From: Anaerolineales bacterium
Lineage (GTDB): Bacteria; Chloroflexota; Anaerolineae; 4572-78; J111
DNA: 64,000 bases
Assembly (NCBI GenBank): GCA_020634855.1
Contig: JACKAU010000005.1
Coordinates: 1-64,000, forward strand
Direction: 5' to 3'
Made by a program: the position numbers and the translations under genes. Numbering within the stretch: position 1 is the stretch's first letter; each line of letters opens with the position of its first letter. The notes under the pieces were generated by a model that worked only from the letters and a program-made list of their open reading frames with translations, made no database searches and was not told the origin of the DNA. Shown one piece after another: positions 16,385 to 25,528 of this stretch.

Positions 16385-16396
16385 CCAAATAATCAT

Positions 16397-16424
16397 TTGC
16401 CAATTTATTCCGAAATGATATAAT
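16397..16424 (+). promoter_or_regulatory. Candidate promoter of the nucleoside-uptake operon, long leader
   Basis: TTGCCA (16397-16402), 16-bp spacer, perfect TATAAT (16419-16424). It would give a roughly 265-base leader before the lipoprotein start. In that leader GAGGGTTC (about 16448) can pair with GAACCCCTC (about 16517), and ACCAACA/TTGTTGGT forms a hairpin near 16622. I could not match it to a purine or other known riboswitch. Confidence 0.55.
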
Positions 16425-16697
16425 CCAGCCTCAGAGAGACATGGAGGTGAGGGTTCCCCGCGTTCACTTCTAAACTCTAAGCTGTAACTCAATCAAATTT
16501 CCTCACGCTGTAGTGAACCCCTCTGCCTAGCTGCAAATATCGGCTATGCTAAACTGGCGATCCGCGCATGTTTGCATGTCGATAATGATCTTCGCTGCAT
16601 CAAATCCGAAAGTCGTAGATAGACCAACAGCTTGTTGGTTTCATTCATTAAGACCATTATTGAAAAAATTGATAAACCAAAAGGAGTAGAGAAGCTA

Positions 16698-17801
16698 ATG
16701 TTAAGAAAGACATTTATTTTACTATTGGGGACCATCCTACTCAGTCTAATCGCCGCTTGTGGCGCTTCACCGGAACCGGTCACAGTCGTTGAAACGGTCG
16801 TCGTGACTGAAGAGGTCGAAAAGATTGTGACCGTTGAAGTCGCCGTCGAAGCGACGACCGAGGCTGAAAGTGGGCCGCTGGTGGTCTTTGGGGCGTATGC
16901 CACCGCCATCGAAGAGCCGTGGGATGGCGTTATCCACGCGGCCTTGAACGCGGCCCAGGAATCCGGCCAGATCGAATATACCTTTTCTGACGACATCGGC
17001 TACTCCGGCGATATGGAGCGCATCCTGCGCGAAGTGGCCGAAGAAACCCAGCCCGACGTCATCTTCGGCGACGCCTTTGGTAACGAAGAAGCCGTGCGCC
17101 GGGTAGCCGCCGATTACCCGGATATCGCCTTTGTCTTTGGTTCCGGCGGCGGGCCGGCTGAACCCAACTTCTCCGTATTCGACAACTGGATTCATGAACC
17201 GGCATACCTGAGCGGTATGCTGGCCGGCGGTTTAACCAAAAGTAACGTGATCGGCGTGGTCGGCGGCCTGCCCGTACCGGAAGTGAACCGCATTGTTAAC
17301 GCCTTCATCGCCGGGGCCGCGTCGGTCAACCCGGATGTGGATGTCAAAACCACGTTCATCAACAGTTGGTTCGATCCGGCGGCAGCGAAAGAAGCCGCCC
17401 TGGCTCAAATCGACGCCGGCGCGGACGTGCTCTTTGCCGAGCGCTTCGGGGTGATTGAAGCGGCGGCGGAGAATGGCCTCTACGCCTTCGGCAACATGAG
17501 CGATCAAACCGAATTGGCCCCTGAGTACGTCGTCAGCGGACCGGTCTGGAACATGAATCCGACCGTTGAATACATCATCAACCAAGTCGGCGGCGGAACC
17601 TATACCGCTCAGGATTTGAAAGATTTCAGCATGGTCGCTAAAGGCGGCGCTACGTTGGCGGACATCAATACCGCTGTCGAAGGCGGCATCCCGGATGATC
17701 TGCTGGAGCAGGTGCAAGCTAAACAGCAAGAAATCGTCAGCGGCCTCTTCCGCGTCGATATTGACGAAGCCCAGCCGCCCACCTCATCAGCAGCAGAATA
17801 A
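16698..17801 (+). CDS. BMP-family nucleoside-binding lipoprotein
   Basis: A 367-residue lipoprotein. The signal peptide ends in the lipobox IAAC (Cys about 21), followed by a Thr/Val/Glu-rich tether typical of Chloroflexota binding proteins and the BMP fold (periplasmic-binding-like, related to Med/BmpA/PnrA). Segments such as VIFGDAFGNEEAV and PDIAFVFGSG match the family. Characterised members bind purine or pyrimidine nucleosides. ATG 16698 starts the signal peptide with AAGGAG upstream; a TTG at 16632 would spoil it. It is the first gene of an ABC operon ending in a cytosine deaminase, which supports a nucleoside or nucleobase ligand. Confidence 0.9.
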   Translation: MLRKTFILLLGTILLSLIAACGASPEPVTVVETVVVTEEVEKIVTVEVAVEATTEAESGPLVVFGAYATAIEEPWDGVIHAALNAAQESGQIEYTFSDDIGYSGDMERILREVAEETQPDVIFGDAFGNEEAVRRVAADYPDIAFVFGSGGGPAEPNFSVFDNWIHEPAYLSGMLAGGLTKSNVIGVVGGLPVPEVNRIVNAFIAGAASVNPDVDVKTTFINSWFDPAAAKEAALAQIDAGADVLFAERFGVIEAAAENGLYAFGNMSDQTELAPEYVVSGPVWNMNPTVEYIINQVGGGTYTAQDLKDFSMVAKGGATLADINTAVEGGIPDDLLEQVQAKQQEIVSGLFRVDIDEAQPPTSSAAE

Positions 17802-17810
17802 AATAAAGTT

Positions 17811-18002
17811 TAGGAGTTTGTGGAGTTGGAGAGTTTGTAGAGTTCGAGAGTTTGTAGAGTTCGAGAGTTGATGGAGTCGAAGCGTTTGGGAGTTAAAGAG
17901 CATATTGCCAAAAACCCTTACGCAAGAACTCTATTAACTCCACGAACTCTATGAACTCCATTAACTCCACGAACTCCACAAACTCCATTAACTCCACAAA
18001 CT
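17811..18002. repeat. Long palindromic element, GAGTTTGTGGAGTT family
   Basis: The left arm (17812-17896) repeats GAGTTTGTGGAGTT-like words and the right arm (17936-18001) repeats AACTCCACAAACTC-like words, its inverse. A roughly 40-base spacer separates them. The element fills the gap between the binding-protein and ATPase genes and encodes a spurious Asn/Ser/Thr-rich N-terminal extension if an ATG at 17951 is used. Confidence 0.85.
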
Positions 18003-18022
18003 TCCCCCATTTTGGAGAAGAG

Positions 18023-19537
18023 ATGGATCGGCCTAACGCCATCGAAATGCGCCATATCTATAAACGCTTTGGTTCACTGGTCGCCAGCGATCACGTGAAC
18101 TTCACCCTGCGTCAGGGCGAAATCCATGCGCTGTTGGGCGAAAATGGCGCGGGCAAAACCACACTGATGCGTATTCTCTACGGCCTCTACCACGCCGATA
18201 GTGGCGAAATAGTGGTCAACGGGCAGGCGGCGGAGATCAAATCGCCCAAAGATGCCATTGCCGTGGGTATCGGCATGGTAACGCAGCACTTTGCGCTGGT
18301 GCCGCCCCTGACCGTCACCGAAAATATCATTCTCGGCTATACCGACGGCTTTCAAATCAACCTCAACGAGGCCCATCGACGGGTGGCCGAGGCATCGGAC
18401 AAATTTGGCATCCCGGTCGAGCCGAAAGCACTGGTCAAGGATTTATCGGTGGGACAGCGCCAGCGGGTCGAGATTTTGAAGGCGCTTTACCGTAACGCCA
18501 ACGTGTTAATTATGGACGAGCCGACCGCCGTGCTGGTTCCGCAGGAGGTCGAGCAGTTGTTTGAAAGTTTGGAGCGACTGCGGCGGCAAGGACTGTCGGT
18601 TATCTTCATCAGCCACAAACTCAACGAGGTCATGACCATTACCGACCGGGTGACGGTACTGCGTTTGGGCCAGAATGCCGGCACGGTCGAGACCCAATCG
18701 ACCAGCCCGCCGGAGTTGGCCCGCATGATGGTTGGACGAGAGACGTTTGGGGTGACCAAAACAGCCGGTAAGCCCTCGCAGGGCAAGATTGTGCTGGAAC
18801 TGGCGCAGGTGGCCGCGCTCGATAACAAAGGTCTGCCGGCGCTGAAAAACATCACACTTCAAGTTAGAGCCGGTGAAATTCTGGGGCTGGCGGGGGTATC
18901 GGGCAACGGGCAGACGGAGTTAGCCCAAGTGCTTGACGGCACGCGCCTGGTCACGGCCGGGCAGATTAAAGTGTTGAACCACGACATCACCAACGTCGGG
19001 CCGGAGAAAGTGATGGCCGCCGGTGTGGGCCGTATCCCGGAGGATCGGCACGAGAGCGTGGTCGCCGAGCTGTCGGTGGCCCAGAATATGGCCTTGGAGC
19101 ATCTCGATGAATTTACCCGGCAGGGGGTGCTCAACAAAAAAACACTCCTGGAGCACGCCAAAAAACTCATCGCCGAGTACCAGATCAAAGCCTCGCCCGG
19201 CGATAAAATTAGAACCCTGTCCGGCGGCAATATGCAGAAAGTGATTCTGGCCCGCGTGTTGGAGCGAAATCCCCAGGTCATCATCGTGGCCCAGCCGACT
19301 CGCGGCCTGGATGTCGGCGCAACGGAATATGTGCGTGGCAAACTGCTGGAACAGCGGCGGAAAGGGGCGGCTATCTTGTTGATTTCAGAGGATTTGGACG
19401 AAATTTTGGAACTGGCCGATACCATTGCGGTGATCTACGAAGGCGAAATTATGGATATCTTGCCGGCCGCCGCCGCCGAAACCGAGCGTCTGGGCTTGCT
19501 AATGTCCGGCGTCAAAGCAGACAAGGTGGGCGCATGA
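18023..19537 (+). CDS. ABC transporter ATP-binding protein, sugar/nucleoside type (tandem ABC)
   Basis: A 504-residue protein with two ATP-binding cassettes in tandem. The first has Walker A GENGAGKTT, signature LSVGQRQRV and Walker B VLIMDEPT. The second has a degenerate Walker A (GVSGNGQTE, no GKT), signature LSGGNMQK and IIVAQPTRGLD. This is the layout of the RbsA/MglA and NupA/YufO groups. It powers the two permeases downstream from the cytoplasmic side. The ATG at 18023 with GGAG five bases upstream is chosen; an earlier ATG lies in repeat DNA. The stop overlaps the permease start as ATGA. Confidence 0.93.
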   Translation: MDRPNAIEMRHIYKRFGSLVASDHVNFTLRQGEIHALLGENGAGKTTLMRILYGLYHADSGEIVVNGQAAEIKSPKDAIAVGIGMVTQHFALVPPLTVTENIILGYTDGFQINLNEAHRRVAEASDKFGIPVEPKALVKDLSVGQRQRVEILKALYRNANVLIMDEPTAVLVPQEVEQLFESLERLRRQGLSVIFISHKLNEVMTITDRVTVLRLGQNAGTVETQSTSPPELARMMVGRETFGVTKTAGKPSQGKIVLELAQVAALDNKGLPALKNITLQVRAGEILGLAGVSGNGQTELAQVLDGTRLVTAGQIKVLNHDITNVGPEKVMAAGVGRIPEDRHESVVAELSVAQNMALEHLDEFTRQGVLNKKTLLEHAKKLIAEYQIKASPGDKIRTLSGGNMQKVILARVLERNPQVIIVAQPTRGLDVGATEYVRGKLLEQRRKGAAILLISEDLDEILELADTIAVIYEGEIMDILPAAAAETERLGLLMSGVKADKVGA

Positions 19538-20595
19538 GCTTTAAGATCGAACGCATTCCGGCCCCGCTGTGGGCGCGACCCCTTATTCCGCTTATGGCTA
19601 TCGTGCTGACCTTTGTGTTGACGGCCACCCTGATTTTGCTGGCCAACGCTAATCCGCTGGATGCCTACTACTATTTTCTGATCGATCCCCTGTCCAGCCG
19701 GGTCAGCGCCATCGAAGTCCTGGTCAAAGCGACGCCGCTGCTGCTGACCGGCGCGGCGGTGACATTTGCGTTTGTCGGCGGCTACTGGAACATCGGCGTC
19801 GAGGGACAGCTCTACGCCGGAGCGACGGCGGCCACGGCGATCGGCATCCACATGCAGAATGTTTCAGCGTGGATAGCTATTCCGTTGATGCTGATCGGCG
19901 GTTTCGTGGCCGGGATGTTGTGGGCTTTGGTTCCAGCCCTGATGAAAGTCAAGCTGGCCATCGATGAGGTGGTGACCACATTGCTACTGAACTCGGTGGC
20001 GCTGTTTATGGTCAGCGCCCTACTTAACGGGCCGTGGCGCAATCCCATCTCCCAATGGCCCCAGTCGCCCGATATTGCCGCGACGGCCATTTTTCCCAAA
20101 CTGATTCCCCGGTCACGGCTGCATTTAGGCTTTATTTTGGCTCTAGTCATCATCGTCATTTTGTGGTTTGTTTTAACCAAAACCGCCTTTGGCCTCAAAA
20201 TGCGGGCGGTGGGATTAAGCCCGCACGCGGCGCAGTTCGCCGGGATCAACGTCCAGCAAACGATGCTCATTTCGGCGCTGGTCAGCGGCGGCATCGGGGG
20301 GATAGCCGGCGTGAGCGAGATCGCCGGTATCCATTACCACCTCATCGACGCCATTTCGCCGGGGTACGGCTACACCGGCATCATTATCGCTACGCTCGGC
20401 ACGCTGAATGCCTGGGGGGTAGCGCTGGCGGCGCTCTTTATCGGCCTGATCGATACCGGGGCGCAGACGGTTAGCCGGGCTTTAGGCGTGCCGACCTACC
20501 TGGGCGATGTCATCCAGGCGGCGCTGCTGCTGGTGACGCTGGGCATGCTGCTGCTGCAACGCTATCGAATTACCCGCACCCGGAGCGAATCATGA
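19534..20595 (+). CDS. ABC transporter permease (nucleoside type, subunit 1)
   Basis: A 353-residue integral membrane protein with about 8-10 hydrophobic segments, of the BPD_transp_2 family (YufP/NupB-like). The conserved cytoplasmic coupling region GLKMRAVGLSPHAAQFAGIN is present. It forms the membrane channel with the next gene's product. ATGA overlaps on both sides indicate strict translational coupling with the ATPase and the second permease. Confidence 0.93.
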   Translation: MSFKIERIPAPLWARPLIPLMAIVLTFVLTATLILLANANPLDAYYYFLIDPLSSRVSAIEVLVKATPLLLTGAAVTFAFVGGYWNIGVEGQLYAGATAATAIGIHMQNVSAWIAIPLMLIGGFVAGMLWALVPALMKVKLAIDEVVTTLLLNSVALFMVSALLNGPWRNPISQWPQSPDIAATAIFPKLIPRSRLHLGFILALVIIVILWFVLTKTAFGLKMRAVGLSPHAAQFAGINVQQTMLISALVSGGIGGIAGVSEIAGIHYHLIDAISPGYGYTGIIIATLGTLNAWGVALAALFIGLIDTGAQTVSRALGVPTYLGDVIQAALLLVTLGMLLLQRYRITRTRSES

Positions 20596-21542
20596 TCGAA
20601 GCTACTTTTGTCACTTTTTTGGTCGGCCTACTGGGAGCGACGCTGCGGGTGGCGACGCCGCTGCTGTTCGCCACCATTGGCGAACTGTACACGGAGCGCT
20701 CAGGGGTGCTCAACCTGGGCATCGAAGGAATCATGTTTCTGGGCGCGTTTGTGGGCTTCGCCATCGCCGCTAAAAGCGCCGAGGCCGAGCTGGCCGGCTA
20801 CCTGTGGTTAGGATTGGGCGGCGCGATTGTGGTCGGACTGATAATGGGCCTATTGATGGCTTTTTTCAGCGTGACGTTAGGCGTCAATCAGCACGTGGCG
20901 GGCTTGGGTATCACCTTGCTAAGTACCGGTCTGGCGCTGTTTGGCTTTCGGATGATTTTTGGGCAGAGTTCGGTGCTGCCGTCAATCGAGCCATTTGCCC
21001 AACTCTCGATTTTCGGCGACTTGCCGATTTTAGGGCCTATTTTCGAGCAGTACCTGCTGACCTACGTGGCCTTCATTGTGTTGCTGCCGCTGGCCTGGTG
21101 GCTGCTGTACCGGACCAACTACGGGTTGGAACTCCGCTCGGTGGGCGAGAATCCAGAAGCCGCCGACGCCGCCGGGGTCAACGTCTTTCGGGTGCGCTAT
21201 ATCACACTGGCCCTCGGCGCGGCGTTGATGGCCATTGGCGGCGCGTTTTTATCGCTGGCCCAGTTGGGGGCGTTCTCGCCGGGGATTATCGCCGGGCGAG
21301 GCTGGGTCTGCATCGCGCTGGTTATCTTCGCCAAATGGGATCCCATCCGGGCGATGTGGGGCGCGCTGCTGTTCGGCGGCGTGTTTGCCTTGCAGTTGCG
21401 GCTGCAACTGCTCGATCTGGTCGATATTCCCTTTGAGTTTTTCCTGGCGCTGCCTTACCTGGTAACCATCGCCGCGCTGGCGTTGGCCGGTCGCAATGTG
21501 GCTTATCCGGGCGCGTATTTGAAGGCGTATCGACGAGAATAA
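20592..21542 (+). CDS. ABC transporter permease (nucleoside type, subunit 2)
   Basis: A 316-residue membrane protein of the YufQ/NupC-like BPD_transp_2 family with about 8 hydrophobic segments and the coupling motif LELRSVGENPEAADAAGVN. It starts within the ATGA overlap with subunit 1. Together with the lipoprotein, tandem ATPase and other permease it makes a complete importer. A 9-bp hairpin (21557-21577) follows the stop. Confidence 0.93.
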   Translation: MIEATFVTFLVGLLGATLRVATPLLFATIGELYTERSGVLNLGIEGIMFLGAFVGFAIAAKSAEAELAGYLWLGLGGAIVVGLIMGLLMAFFSVTLGVNQHVAGLGITLLSTGLALFGFRMIFGQSSVLPSIEPFAQLSIFGDLPILGPIFEQYLLTYVAFIVLLPLAWWLLYRTNYGLELRSVGENPEAADAAGVNVFRVRYITLALGAALMAIGGAFLSLAQLGAFSPGIIAGRGWVCIALVIFAKWDPIRAMWGALLFGGVFALQLRLQLLDLVDIPFEFFLALPYLVTIAALALAGRNVAYPGAYLKAYRRE

Positions 21543-21556
21543 ATAGAATTTATGTA

Positions 21557-21577
21557 GAACAACTTGCTAAGTTGTTC
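21557..21577. other. Perfect 9-bp hairpin between permease and deaminase genes
   Basis: GAACAACTT (21557-21565) pairs with AAGTTGTTC (21569-21577), loop GCT. No T run follows, so it may stabilise the upstream message rather than terminate. Confidence 0.5.
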
Positions 21578-21619
21578 GCTATCTTTGCATCGGAATACTA
21601 CAAACTAATACGGAGAAAA

Positions 21620-22063
21620 ATGACAATGGACGAATTTATGCGAGCCGCCATCGACGAAGCCAAAAAAGGGCTAGCCGCGGGAGGCATTCCGATTGGGTCG
21701 GTGCTGGTCATCGACGGCAAAATTGTGGGGCGCGGGCATAACCAGCGCGTACAAAAAGGCAGCGCCGTCCTCCACGCCGAGATGGACTGCCTAGAGAATG
21801 CCGGCCGCTTGAAAGCCGGCGACTACCAACGCGCCGTACTCTACTCCACCCTCTCGCCGTGCGATATGTGCAGCGGGACGGTGCTGCTGTACAAGATTCC
21901 TAAAGTCGTCATCGGCGAGAACAAGACGTTTCAAGGCCCGGAGGAATACGTCCGCTCACGCGGCGTCGAGTTGGAGATTTTGAACGACGCCGAATGCATC
22001 AAACTCATGGAAGATTTCATCGCTGCCCGACCTGAGTTGTGGAATGAGGATATCGGCGAGTAA
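21620..22063 (+). CDS. Cytosine deaminase, yeast Fcy1 type
   Basis: A 147-residue zinc deaminase of the CDA fold. The zinc motif is HAE (LHAEMDCLEN) plus PCDMC (TLSPCDMCSG). The close resemblance to fungal cytosine deaminase extends to GRGHNQRVQKGSAVLHAE and the final RPELWNEDIGE, unlike the unrelated CodA-type enzyme. It converts cytosine to uracil and ammonia in pyrimidine salvage. ATG 21620 (or 21626) follows CGGAGA; an earlier ATG at 21572 lies in the hairpin region. Its place after a nucleoside importer suggests the operon takes up and deaminates a cytosine compound. Confidence 0.9.
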   Translation: MTMDEFMRAAIDEAKKGLAAGGIPIGSVLVIDGKIVGRGHNQRVQKGSAVLHAEMDCLENAGRLKAGDYQRAVLYSTLSPCDMCSGTVLLYKIPKVVIGENKTFQGPEEYVRSRGVELEILNDAECIKLMEDFIAARPELWNEDIGE

Positions 22064-22110
22064 GGTGTCGTTCGATAAAACGTAACGTGGCCAAACCACA
22101 ATCAGAAATG

Positions 22111-22237
22111 GAACACGGATTAGACGGATCATACAGATCAACACGGATAAAAAATTTAGATCAGTGAAAATCCTCGTAATCCGTACAATCCGTGTTCTAT
22201 AATTTTCGCAGGTGACGCAAATTTGCCGCACCAACAA
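22111..22237. repeat. CACGGAT palindromic element, solitary copy with conserved tail
   Basis: The hairpin part (22111-22198) runs from GAACACGGATTAGACGGATC to ATCCGTGTTC. It is followed by a non-palindromic tail (about 22199-22237, AATTTTCGCAGGTGACGCAA onward). The same hairpin plus the same tail occurs at 38692-38820, so the unit is larger than the palindrome. Confidence 0.85.
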
Positions 22238-22569
22238 CGTAAAGCCTCGTTTTCCATCAATAATAACGCTTATGTTTTACTGCTTTTCTACAGTTTGCAA
22301 TTACCCCCATTACCCACCGCCTCAATGTGTCCGTATCATCCGCGTGTATTTCAGTTTCACTGCCATTAAGTTAGTAGCATCCCGAGTAGCCGGAGTTGCA
22401 TCCTGAGCTTGATGAAGGGCATCAAACTTGCCCCCAAAGTAAAACGCCCACATCATCCCCGGCGCATGACTCCCACGCAAAATCGTGGTACAATGCTGTT
22501 AAGTTTGTTAAACGCAGTTGATCTTTGCCTGGCTTCAGAACCGGTTATCACTAGATAAGGACTTCATAT
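22238..22569. other. Non-coding gap before the sensor kinase
   Basis: No credible gene. It contains a fragment reading CATCCTGAGCTTGATGAAGG, in the style of a dispersed repeat, and a TACAAT -10 candidate near 22489 with a CCACG/CGTGG mini-hairpin in its spacer. The kinase start has GATAAGGA about 9 bases before it. Confidence 0.3.
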
Positions 22570-24864
22570 ATGGGGACGTCTAATCTTCTAATTATGCTGT
22601 CGATGTTAGGCAGCCTCCTGTATTTGCTCCTCATCATCTCTATTTTGCAGCGGCGCGGTCTGCGTGAGCGGTCGGCCGGGCTGTTAATTGACTTTGTCCT
22701 CTGCTCCTGGCCGTGGACCCTGGGTCACTTGATGCTGTGGCTCGATGGCCTCCCCGTTCTACCTCGACCACTTATCGTCCGGCTTTTGCTTTACGATACC
22801 CTGCTACTGTCCGTGATCTTTTTTCATTTAACGCGAGCCTTTCTACGGCGCGACGGACACTCGCGGCGCTGGTGGATAGCCGGCCTGGTTTGGCTGCTGG
22901 CCGCCATTTTGTTAGGCGAACACCTACTGCCGCTGCCTAATCCTATCTGGCCGGGAGGCGGCGCTGATACGCTCGCGTTTTGGATGGTGACCGTTGGCTG
23001 GGCGGCGTTTACGGGCAGCGCAGTGTGGCTGTCGGTGCAGACCTACACTCAAATTCAGCAGCCGCTCCATCGCAACCGCATCACCTATTGGTTCACGGTG
23101 ATCGGTTTCATCACGGCCGACGCCCTCCTCTTTCTAACCGGCTCGGCGACGCCCGGCGGTGGTCTGCAATTGATCGGCGTGATGATCGCCACCTATGTTA
23201 TTCTCACCCACAGCTTACCCGATGTGCGTCACACCGCCCGCCGGGTCATCAGCTATCTCATTATTACCGGTTTAACGGTAGCGCTCTATACCGCCGGCAT
23301 TTTGGCGACCCAGTACGCGTTTCAATCGGTACCGGGCTACTCATCCTGGCTGGCCGTCGCAGCGATTGCCTTAGTCCTGGCGATCGTTTTCGATCCGCTG
23401 TCGAAAATGGTCCAGCGGCTGGTCAATCGGCTCATCTCCAGCACCCACTACGATCTCAGACGCACGGTGCAGCAATACAGCGCCAACATCAGCAATGTGC
23501 TCGATCTGGAACAGTTAGCCACAATGGCCATCACCTTCATTTGTAATGAGCTGCAGATACGACGAGGCGCAGTGTACGTCATTCATCATATGCGCCGGCC
23601 CGACCAGGAGTGGCCCGATGGCTATTTTAAGCTACGCGGCATTGTGGGTACAGGGAATGGCTTACCGCCGGGTAACGAACTGCCGGAAGGCGCGCTCCAG
23701 CCACAGAGTCCCCTGGTGGAAAATCTTCGAGATTTACCCTCACTCAGCCAGTATGACATCGATCTGCTGCCGCAATTTCAAGAGACGTTGCCTGAAGAAA
23801 AAGCCTGGCTGGCTAATCTCAACATGGACATTTACGTGCCGATTTACGCCAGCGGCGAGTGGATTGGTTTGCTGACCTTCGGCCCCAAACGCTCCGGAGA
23901 TCGCTACTTTGACCACGATCTTGATCTACTCAAAACGCTGGCCGATCAAACCGCCGTAGCCCTGAAAAATGCCCGACTGTTTGACGACCTAAAATATCGC
24001 AACGAAAAGATCGAGCAGCTCAATTATGAGTTATCGGTCGCCAATGAAAAGCTGGCCCGACTCGACCAGGCCAAATCGGATTTTATCGGCGTGGCTTCCC
24101 ACGAGCTGCGCACGCCGATGACCCAAATTCGCGGATATAGCGATATGATGCTGGACATGCTGGAAAGCGACGGCCTCAGTCCTGAGAGCGGGGCCATGAT
24201 GATTCGCGGGATGAGCAAGGGGGTCAATCGGCTAGAGGAGATTGTCAACAAAATGTTTGAGATCTCCAAAATCGACACGGAGACCTTGGATTTGAACGTC
24301 GAACAGGTCTCGCTCAAAGAGGTTATCGACGGAGTCGTCAAAGATTTTGACTCCGCCTTACAAGAGCGCCATCAAACACTCGCCGTTGAAAATTTGGCCG
24401 ACCTGCCGACGATTATCGCCGATGACGACCGGCTCAAGCAAGTTTTTATGCATTTGATCCAGAACGCCATCAAATACACCCCGGACGGCGGCCGGATTTC
24501 GATCACCGGGCGCGACTTGAGTGAGACGGCCCTGCGGCCGGAAGATGCCTTTGTCGAAATAATTGTCGCCGATACCGGCATCGGCCTGGCGAGCGAAGAG
24601 TTAGAGCATATTTTTGAGAAGTTCTATCGGGTGGGGGATGCTCGGCACCACAGTACGGGCCAAACAAAGTTCAAAGGGGCCGGGCCAGGGCTGGGCTTGA
24701 CCATTGCCCGAGGAATTGTAACCGCGCACGGCGGTCGAATTTGGGGTGAGAGTTGCGGCTACGATGAAACAAACCTGCCCGGCAGCGAGTTCCACGTGGT
24801 GCTGCCGGTTGAGTCGAGCCAGATGGAGTTGATCAGATCGGAAGAGTTTGAAGCGTCGTTATAA
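22570..24864 (+). CDS. Membrane sensor histidine kinase (7TM-like, GAF, HisKA, HATPase)
   Basis: A 764-residue kinase. About 1-275 is an N-terminal membrane region with roughly eight hydrophobic helices, of the 7TM/histidine-kinase-N type. A GAF domain follows (about 310-470, ending in LKTLADQTAVALKNARLF), then a short coiled coil, HisKA with phosphoacceptor His511 (SHELRTPMTQ), and HATPase_c with N-box HLIQNAIKYTPDGG, G1 DTGIGL and G2 GPGLGLTIARGI. No regulator is adjacent; the lone receivers at 7987 and 8500 are possible partners. It is plus-strand and monocistronic, tail to tail with the small minus-strand gene that follows. Confidence 0.93.
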   Translation: MGTSNLLIMLSMLGSLLYLLLIISILQRRGLRERSAGLLIDFVLCSWPWTLGHLMLWLDGLPVLPRPLIVRLLLYDTLLLSVIFFHLTRAFLRRDGHSRRWWIAGLVWLLAAILLGEHLLPLPNPIWPGGGADTLAFWMVTVGWAAFTGSAVWLSVQTYTQIQQPLHRNRITYWFTVIGFITADALLFLTGSATPGGGLQLIGVMIATYVILTHSLPDVRHTARRVISYLIITGLTVALYTAGILATQYAFQSVPGYSSWLAVAAIALVLAIVFDPLSKMVQRLVNRLISSTHYDLRRTVQQYSANISNVLDLEQLATMAITFICNELQIRRGAVYVIHHMRRPDQEWPDGYFKLRGIVGTGNGLPPGNELPEGALQPQSPLVENLRDLPSLSQYDIDLLPQFQETLPEEKAWLANLNMDIYVPIYASGEWIGLLTFGPKRSGDRYFDHDLDLLKTLADQTAVALKNARLFDDLKYRNEKIEQLNYELSVANEKLARLDQAKSDFIGVASHELRTPMTQIRGYSDMMLDMLESDGLSPESGAMMIRGMSKGVNRLEEIVNKMFEISKIDTETLDLNVEQVSLKEVIDGVVKDFDSALQERHQTLAVENLADLPTIIADDDRLKQVFMHLIQNAIKYTPDGGRISITGRDLSETALRPEDAFVEIIVADTGIGLASEELEHIFEKFYRVGDARHHSTGQTKFKGAGPGLGLTIARGIVTAHGGRIWGESCGYDETNLPGSEFHVVLPVESSQMELIRSEEFEASL

Positions 24865-24867
24865 TAT

Positions 24868-25200
24868 TTATTCGCTAACTGACAATTCGTAATCATCAAG
24901 CTGCCGGGCCACCATTTTGATGGTGGTGAGGTTACTGGTGGCAACGAAAGCTTCGCAGATCAAGGTAAAATCCAAACTAGATTTCGGCTTGAAGGCGATG
25001 ATTTCACCATCCAGGGTTTCATAGATGCCGTATCGACCGGCGAACTTGCTGGTGAAACTATCGCCGTCGCCACAGGATTGGAGGGTATCAGCCATCAATT
25101 CTTCATGCATTAAGTCTTGCGCCATTGCGAGGACTTTGGTATTCAACTGGGATACTTTGTTACCTTGGGGTGGTTGCCCACCAACTAATTCGGGTGTCAT
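24868..25200 (-). CDS. Small protein of unknown function
   Basis: A 110-residue soluble protein that I do not recognise. AGAGGA lies 7-8 bases before the ATG, supporting the start. An N-terminal Gly/Pro-rich segment is followed by a helix (LNTKVLAMAQDLMHEELMADTL) and a mixed alpha/beta part with FAGRYGIYETLDGEIIAF. A -10-like TATGAT (25255-25250, minus strand) sits upstream without a good -35. It converges on the sensor kinase with 3 bases between the stops. Confidence 0.65.
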   Translation of the reverse strand: MTPELVGGQPPQGNKVSQLNTKVLAMAQDLMHEELMADTLQSCGDGDSFTSKFAGRYGIYETLDGEIIAFKPKSSLDFTLICEAFVATSNLTTIKMVARQLDDYELSVSE

Positions 25201-25528
25201 TGTAAAATCCTCTTGATTAATTCTTTTCCCAAAATGGGTTTATTACTGTATCATACCACTACTTATCGACGATTATGGTTACAATTTTATTACATTGCCG
25301 TTAATTTATCGTTACGAGAACATTAAACAAATTTAACAAACCTTAAAAATTTGCTTTTTTACGGCTTAAACGACTATTTTATTAGGTTTGTACTAGCGTA
25401 GGACTCAATCGGCATTGAAAAGAGGGCAAAAATAACTAAGCCCCAAGAGAGGGGTAACTATATTGTATGTCAATTAACACAAAGCTGCAAAAAATTGGTT
25501 TAACTTTGCTGAAAGGAATGTATATTTA
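25201..25528. other. AT-rich divergent intergenic region
   Basis: It lies between the minus-strand unknown gene and the plus-strand rhodanese gene. It is very AT-rich around 25290-25390. Apart from the TATGAT noted for the minus gene and TATATT just before the rhodanese start, I see no clear promoter, repeat or hairpin. Confidence 0.4.

Noticed and set aside
16430..16690. Purine or other known riboswitch upstream of the nucleoside importer
   Set aside because: The conserved cores I know are absent; only generic pairings are seen.
17951..18022. N-terminal extension of the ABC ATPase starting MNSINSTNSTN
   Set aside because: It is encoded by the arm of a palindromic element; the ATG at 18023 has a ribosome site and begins the conserved domain.
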